This document shows, one piece after another, positions 60,077-64,000 of a stretch of DNA of 64,000 nucleotides; position 1 is the first letter of the stretch; each line of letters opens with the position of its first letter. The stretch comes from Nitrosomonadales bacterium (GTDB lineage Bacteria > Pseudomonadota > Gammaproteobacteria > Burkholderiales > Gallionellaceae), in the NCBI GenBank assembly GCA_016234685.1, contig JACRAT010000029.1, positions 1 to 64,000 of the forward strand, written 5' to 3'. The notes beneath the pieces were generated by a model, which saw only the letters and a list, made by a program, of their open reading frames with translations, was not told the DNA's origin and searched no databases. A program made the position numbers and the translations under genes.

Positions 60077-62488
60077 ATGTCTGAACCTGCCGTCAGGGCC
60101 GAACTGTCGATTACCTTGAAAGATGGCGTAAGCGGTGGCATCAAGGCCATCACCAATACGGCAGAGCAGTCATCCAAAAGGGTATACGAAGCCAGCGCGT
60201 ATGCAGCCAAGCGATCTGCCGCCGCGACCGAACAAGCTACTGCCGCCCAGCGCTCAAGTTACGAGAAGTTGTCCCACGCCCGCGAGGCGTTGAACGCTCG
60301 CTCAGAGCAAGCCATTCAAGATGAGATACGTCAGACGCAGCGTGCTTATGCCGTTTTGTCTGCGGCGGGATTCGCCTCTGCCGAGGATCAGGCGCGCGCC
60401 TTCGAGAAGACGCGGGACAAGATCACCCGTTTGACCAACGAGATGGGAAGGCTCACCTCCGAGCAACAAAAGGCTGCGGAGGCAGCAGAGGCTGCGAATT
60501 CCCGGCAGCGTTCCGGCTACGAAAGGTTTTCGCGCGCCCGTGAAGTGCTCGGGGTGCGCTCCGAAAATGCCATCCAGCGCGAGATCCAGCAGACCGAGGC
60601 GGCGTACAAGCGACTGGAGGCCTCTGGCACGCTGTCGTCTGATGCGCTGGCACACGCCGCCGAGAAGATGCGCGAGAAGATCACCCGACTGACCAACGAG
60701 ATGGGCAAGCTGACTGCCGAGCAGCGCCGGGCCGCGCAGGAGGCCGAAAAGCTCGAAAAGGCACAGTCTGGCATCCGTCATGGTGTGGTTGGGGCGGCAG
60801 GCACTGCTGCGGCGGGTTATACGCTAGCTGCCCCGGCCAAAGCGGCGATGTCGTTCGACGAACGTCTGGCCAACATGGCTAACACCGCTTATGCCGAGCG
60901 CGATGCCGCCGGTCGCAAGGTGGGCATTGGCACGCTGGAAGCAACCATCAACCGTTCCACGCAGCCCGGCATCGGCGGCGGCACGCGCGAGCAGGCGGCG
61001 GAGGCGCTGGACGCGATGATCTCCAAGAACACGCTGGGCTACCAGCGCTCTCTCGACTTCCTGCCGACGGTGATGCGCACGGCCAGCGGCGCGAACGCCG
61101 ACCCTAAAGAAATCGCCAACCTCACCAGTGTACTTGTCGGCCAAAAGATTGTGGCCAATGACCGCGAGCTGAAGGTCGCGTTGAATATGATCACCGCTTC
61201 CGGGCAAGCGGGCGGTTTCGAAATCAAGGACATGGCGCGCTGGCTGTCGCAACAGATGCCGGACGCCGGTCGCGCTGGCCTGCTCGGGCTCGACGGTCTG
61301 CAAAAGGTGCTGGCGATGAATCAGGCCGCCGTGATGACAGCTGGCACCGCCGACGAGGCCGGAAACAACGTCAAAAACCTGTTGGTCAAGCTCGTCTCCA
61401 AAGACACCGGTACCGACTTCGAGAAGGCCGGACGCGGCGACCTAGCCGGGTACATGGTCAATCAGCGCCTCAAGGGCGTGGATGCCGTGACTGCCTGGCA
61501 GAACATCATCGATCAAGAGGCGGCGAACGACCCGCGCTTGAAGGCGGCTTTAGCCAAGCTCGCCAAGACCAAAGACAAGGGCGAGCAGGCGCAGATTATC
61601 GAGTCCATCAAGGCGCTGTCCGAGGGCAGCGTGATCGGCAAGTACTTCCAGGACATGCAGGCGGTCGGCGCGCTGATGGGGCTGCGCAACAAGGACGTGG
61701 TCGGCAAGGTAGATTCCGCGATCTCGCGCAACCGAACCGAGTATGGCGTCAACGATGTGAATTACGAGGTGATGAGCGGCACCGCATCGTTCCAAGTGCG
61801 CGCCGCCCAGCAGGCCAAGGATGCCGCTCAGAAAGACGTGATGGACATACTGACGCCCGCGATTACGGCGGTGTCGGGAGCCTTTACCGATCTGGCGACC
61901 AAGTATCCCTTGCTGACCGGTACAACGATGCTGGCCACTGGCGCATTGACGGCACTGGCCACTGCATCGGGGCTGGCCTCGATGGCAATGGGCGGCGGCA
62001 AAGGCGGCGCAATCGCTCAGGCCGCCACTAAATATGCCCCGGCCCTTGGTGGCGCAGCAAAATTTGCAGGCCGTGCCAGTGTCGCTGGAGTTGGTGCGCT
62101 GGCGGGCGGGTATGTACTTGATAAGACCTTCGGCGAGGATTCGGTCATTTCCCGCTACGGCTCCAGCGCGTTCAACGGTGCTGCCATTGGCGCGACTGTT
62201 GGCAGCATCGTGCCTATCCTCGGAACGGGGATCGGTGCGGCGGTAGGATTGGGCGTCGGTACGCTCTACGAGGGTATCAAGGATCTGCTGAAGCCTGCTG
62301 AGCAAAAAACCAATGCTGAGAATGCGAAGGCTCAGGAGCCGCCGAAGTCTGCTGAGCAAAAGCCAGTGGATGTGAACGCAAAGATTATGGTCGGGCTGGC
62401 TCCGGGGTTGGTGTTGCAGAGCCAGTCGGTTAAATCCTCTGGCGGCGGTGTCAATGTGAACACCGGCAGCATGTGGAGCACGCCATGA
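60077..62488 (+). CDS. Phage tail tape measure protein
   Basis: 803 aa, coiled coil, hydrophobic centre, tandem 86-aa duplication. Confidence 0.9.
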   Translation: MSEPAVRAELSITLKDGVSGGIKAITNTAEQSSKRVYEASAYAAKRSAAATEQATAAQRSSYEKLSHAREALNARSEQAIQDEIRQTQRAYAVLSAAGFASAEDQARAFEKTRDKITRLTNEMGRLTSEQQKAAEAAEAANSRQRSGYERFSRAREVLGVRSENAIQREIQQTEAAYKRLEASGTLSSDALAHAAEKMREKITRLTNEMGKLTAEQRRAAQEAEKLEKAQSGIRHGVVGAAGTAAAGYTLAAPAKAAMSFDERLANMANTAYAERDAAGRKVGIGTLEATINRSTQPGIGGGTREQAAEALDAMISKNTLGYQRSLDFLPTVMRTASGANADPKEIANLTSVLVGQKIVANDRELKVALNMITASGQAGGFEIKDMARWLSQQMPDAGRAGLLGLDGLQKVLAMNQAAVMTAGTADEAGNNVKNLLVKLVSKDTGTDFEKAGRGDLAGYMVNQRLKGVDAVTAWQNIIDQEAANDPRLKAALAKLAKTKDKGEQAQIIESIKALSEGSVIGKYFQDMQAVGALMGLRNKDVVGKVDSAISRNRTEYGVNDVNYEVMSGTASFQVRAAQQAKDAAQKDVMDILTPAITAVSGAFTDLATKYPLLTGTTMLATGALTALATASGLASMAMGGGKGGAIAQAATKYAPALGGAAKFAGRASVAGVGALAGGYVLDKTFGEDSVISRYGSSAFNGAAIGATVGSIVPILGTGIGAAVGLGVGTLYEGIKDLLKPAEQKTNAENAKAQEPPKSAEQKPVDVNAKIMVGLAPGLVLQSQSVKSSGGGVNVNTGSMWSTP

Positions 62489-63660
62489 GCTGGCGCGACC
62501 GCATGGTGACGGCTTCATTCCGTGGGAATCAGTTCCTGACGGAAAGCCACGATACAAAGGGTGGGCGGCGGCTCATCGTGCATGAATATCCGGGGGCCGA
62601 GGAGCCTGTGGTCGAAGACCTCGGTGGCAAGGCTGGCGAGTTTCACCTGACGGCCTATTTCATCGGGCCGGATTATGACCTGTCCCGTGATGCGTTTCTG
62701 CTGGCGTTGAATACGCCAGGAGCGGAATGGCTCTATCACCCGTGGCGCGGGCCGTTATGGGTGTGCGCCCGCGATTGGTCGGTCAGCGAGAGCAACGACC
62801 GGGGCGGCTATTGCGCCATCAGCGTGAATTTTGTGCCGGGCGGTATGGTTCAGTCGATATTGGTAGACCGAACCGATACCGCAGCGGAAAAAATCAAAGG
62901 GTTTGGAGTGATGCAGGATCTCGCTCTGGAACCCATGTCGTCGACCAGCACCGAGAGCATGATCGCCACCGTGCGCGCTCAACTTGATCGCGTGCGCAAT
63001 TTGCTTTCTCTTTCGTCCTTGCCATTGAGCTGGATCAGTCAGGCTCGTATCCTGATCGACGGGATCAAGGGAGACATGGCTGCATTGCTGGCTACCCCCT
63101 CTGATTACGCAGCTGCGTTGAGGTCGCTCTCTGACTTGCTGGGGGCTGGTGATACGCAGGCATCACTCACCTCTTCTCGCCTTGCGGCCAGCGGCATTGC
63201 CGATACTGCATTGCCGCTGGCCATCGATAATTTGGTGGCCATGAGCAATATCCCGGTGGTCATGCCGGGTGGTGCGGGTGACTCTCCAGCACTGCGCATC
63301 AATCTGGCCCGCGAGGCCGATCTCCGTAACCGGCTGCTGCTGATCAGTGCTGCTCAACTGGCCCTCGCTGATTACCGTGTGGCGGCAGACCGGGACGCGG
63401 CGCTGGCCAGCGTTGTGGGCGGTATCGACAGGCTGCTGCCAAGCATGGGCGATGCGGTGTTTCAGGCGGCACTGGATTGCCGTGCGGCGCTGATCGATGC
63501 GCTACTGGCGCAGCAGCTTGATCCGGCGTCTGTGCGCGACATCGTGTCGCCTTTGCCGGCCACGGTGCTGGCTCACCGTTTTGAGATGGCAGAGGATGCG
63601 TTTATTGCCGCTAACCGAGTGCGCCACCCGCTATTCGTTAAGGGGCGGGTATATGGATAG
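62485..63660 (+). CDS. DNA circularization protein (Mu gpN-like)
   Basis: SWRDRMVTASFRGNQFLTESHDTKGGRRLIVHEYPGAEEP. Confidence 0.9.
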   Translation: MSWRDRMVTASFRGNQFLTESHDTKGGRRLIVHEYPGAEEPVVEDLGGKAGEFHLTAYFIGPDYDLSRDAFLLALNTPGAEWLYHPWRGPLWVCARDWSVSESNDRGGYCAISVNFVPGGMVQSILVDRTDTAAEKIKGFGVMQDLALEPMSSTSTESMIATVRAQLDRVRNLLSLSSLPLSWISQARILIDGIKGDMAALLATPSDYAAALRSLSDLLGAGDTQASLTSSRLAASGIADTALPLAIDNLVAMSNIPVVMPGGAGDSPALRINLAREADLRNRLLLISAAQLALADYRVAADRDAALASVVGGIDRLLPSMGDAVFQAALDCRAALIDALLAQQLDPASVRDIVSPLPATVLAHRFEMAEDAFIAANRVRHPLFVKGRVYG

Positions 63661-64000
63661 CGTGGTGGAAATACGCTTTGATGGCCAGCGTTACGGCTTT
63701 TGGCAGAGCGTCAGTATCAGAGAGTCTGTCGATGATCTTTGTGCCTCGGTCAGCTTGGGAATCACGCTGAACGGCACGGGCGAGCCGTTGACGCTATCGG
63801 CCAACACCGTGGTGCAGGTGCTGGTCGATGGTGAGCTGGCCACTACGATCAGGGCGGGCAAGGTAAGCCGCGCGGTCGGCGCGACGGATCACACTATACG
63901 TGTGGATGCCCGGTCACTGGCGCGTGAACTGGTGGATTGCCAGTACTCCAAGACGCTCTCCGCATTGCGGCTGGGTGAGGTGGTGAAGAGTATTTGTAGC
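63653..64000 (+). CDS. Mu gpP-like baseplate hub protein, 3' truncated by window
   Basis: MDSVVEIRFDGQRYGFWQSVSIRESVDDLCASVSLGIT. Confidence 0.8.
   Translation, partial: MDSVVEIRFDGQRYGFWQSVSIRESVDDLCASVSLGITLNGTGEPLTLSANTVVQVLVDGELATTIRAGKVSRAVGATDHTIRVDARSLARELVDCQYSKTLSALRLGEVVKSICS

Larger units (their letters stand above)
35170..64000. mobile_element. Mu-like transposable prophage (right end outside window; left boundary approximate)
   Basis: MuA, MuB, GemA, Mor, protease, head, sheath, tube, tape measure, gpN, gpP, terminase, portal, F and G homologues. Confidence 0.93.

Noticed and set aside
1-64000. CRISPR arrays, rRNA and tRNA genes
   Set aside because: No regularly spaced direct repeats of CRISPR type and no recognisable tRNA or rRNA sequence seen while reading; small tRNAs could be missed without a covariance search

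Overview
Window from a probable betaproteobacterial chromosome, in three blocks. (1) About 1-17.5 kb is an exopolysaccharide/O-antigen-type cluster. It starts with the 3' end of GDP-mannose 4,6-dehydratase and a scar of truncated genes, then carries a Wzx-like flippase, sulfotransferase, hexapeptide acyltransferases, methyltransferases, glycosyltransferases, a secreted glycosidase-like protein, a Wzy-like polymerase, epimerases and a priming sugar transferase. (2) About 17.5-35.1 kb is mostly leftward core genes: cysNC, an N-terminally extended cysD, nrdB, nrdA, ampD, pilR/pilS-like, yaeQ, arfB, an S4 protein, prfC, hemF and tsaC, with MITE/REP-like intergenic repeats. (3) About 35.2 kb to the window end is a Mu-like transposable prophage whose right end is not included. 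It has a leftward lysis/terminase/portal/head module, an XRE repressor with a divergent early operon (Ner-like, MuA, MuB, HU, GemA, Mor), and a rightward head/tail operon. Points most worth a second look: a GGAAAYRTTTCC palindrome shared by three prophage intergenic regions; a canonical A AAA AAG -1 frameshift site in the tail-assembly gene; a PBECR-like nuclease-type tail on the head morphogenesis protein; a CysD fused to an unrecognised ~187-aa N-terminal region; a gene-remnant scar beside a possible sulfated-polysaccharide locus; tandem NrdR-like boxes; and MITE-like elements abutting the stop codon of hemF and of a duplicated nrdB 3' fragment. All family calls are from reading the translations; no database search was run.
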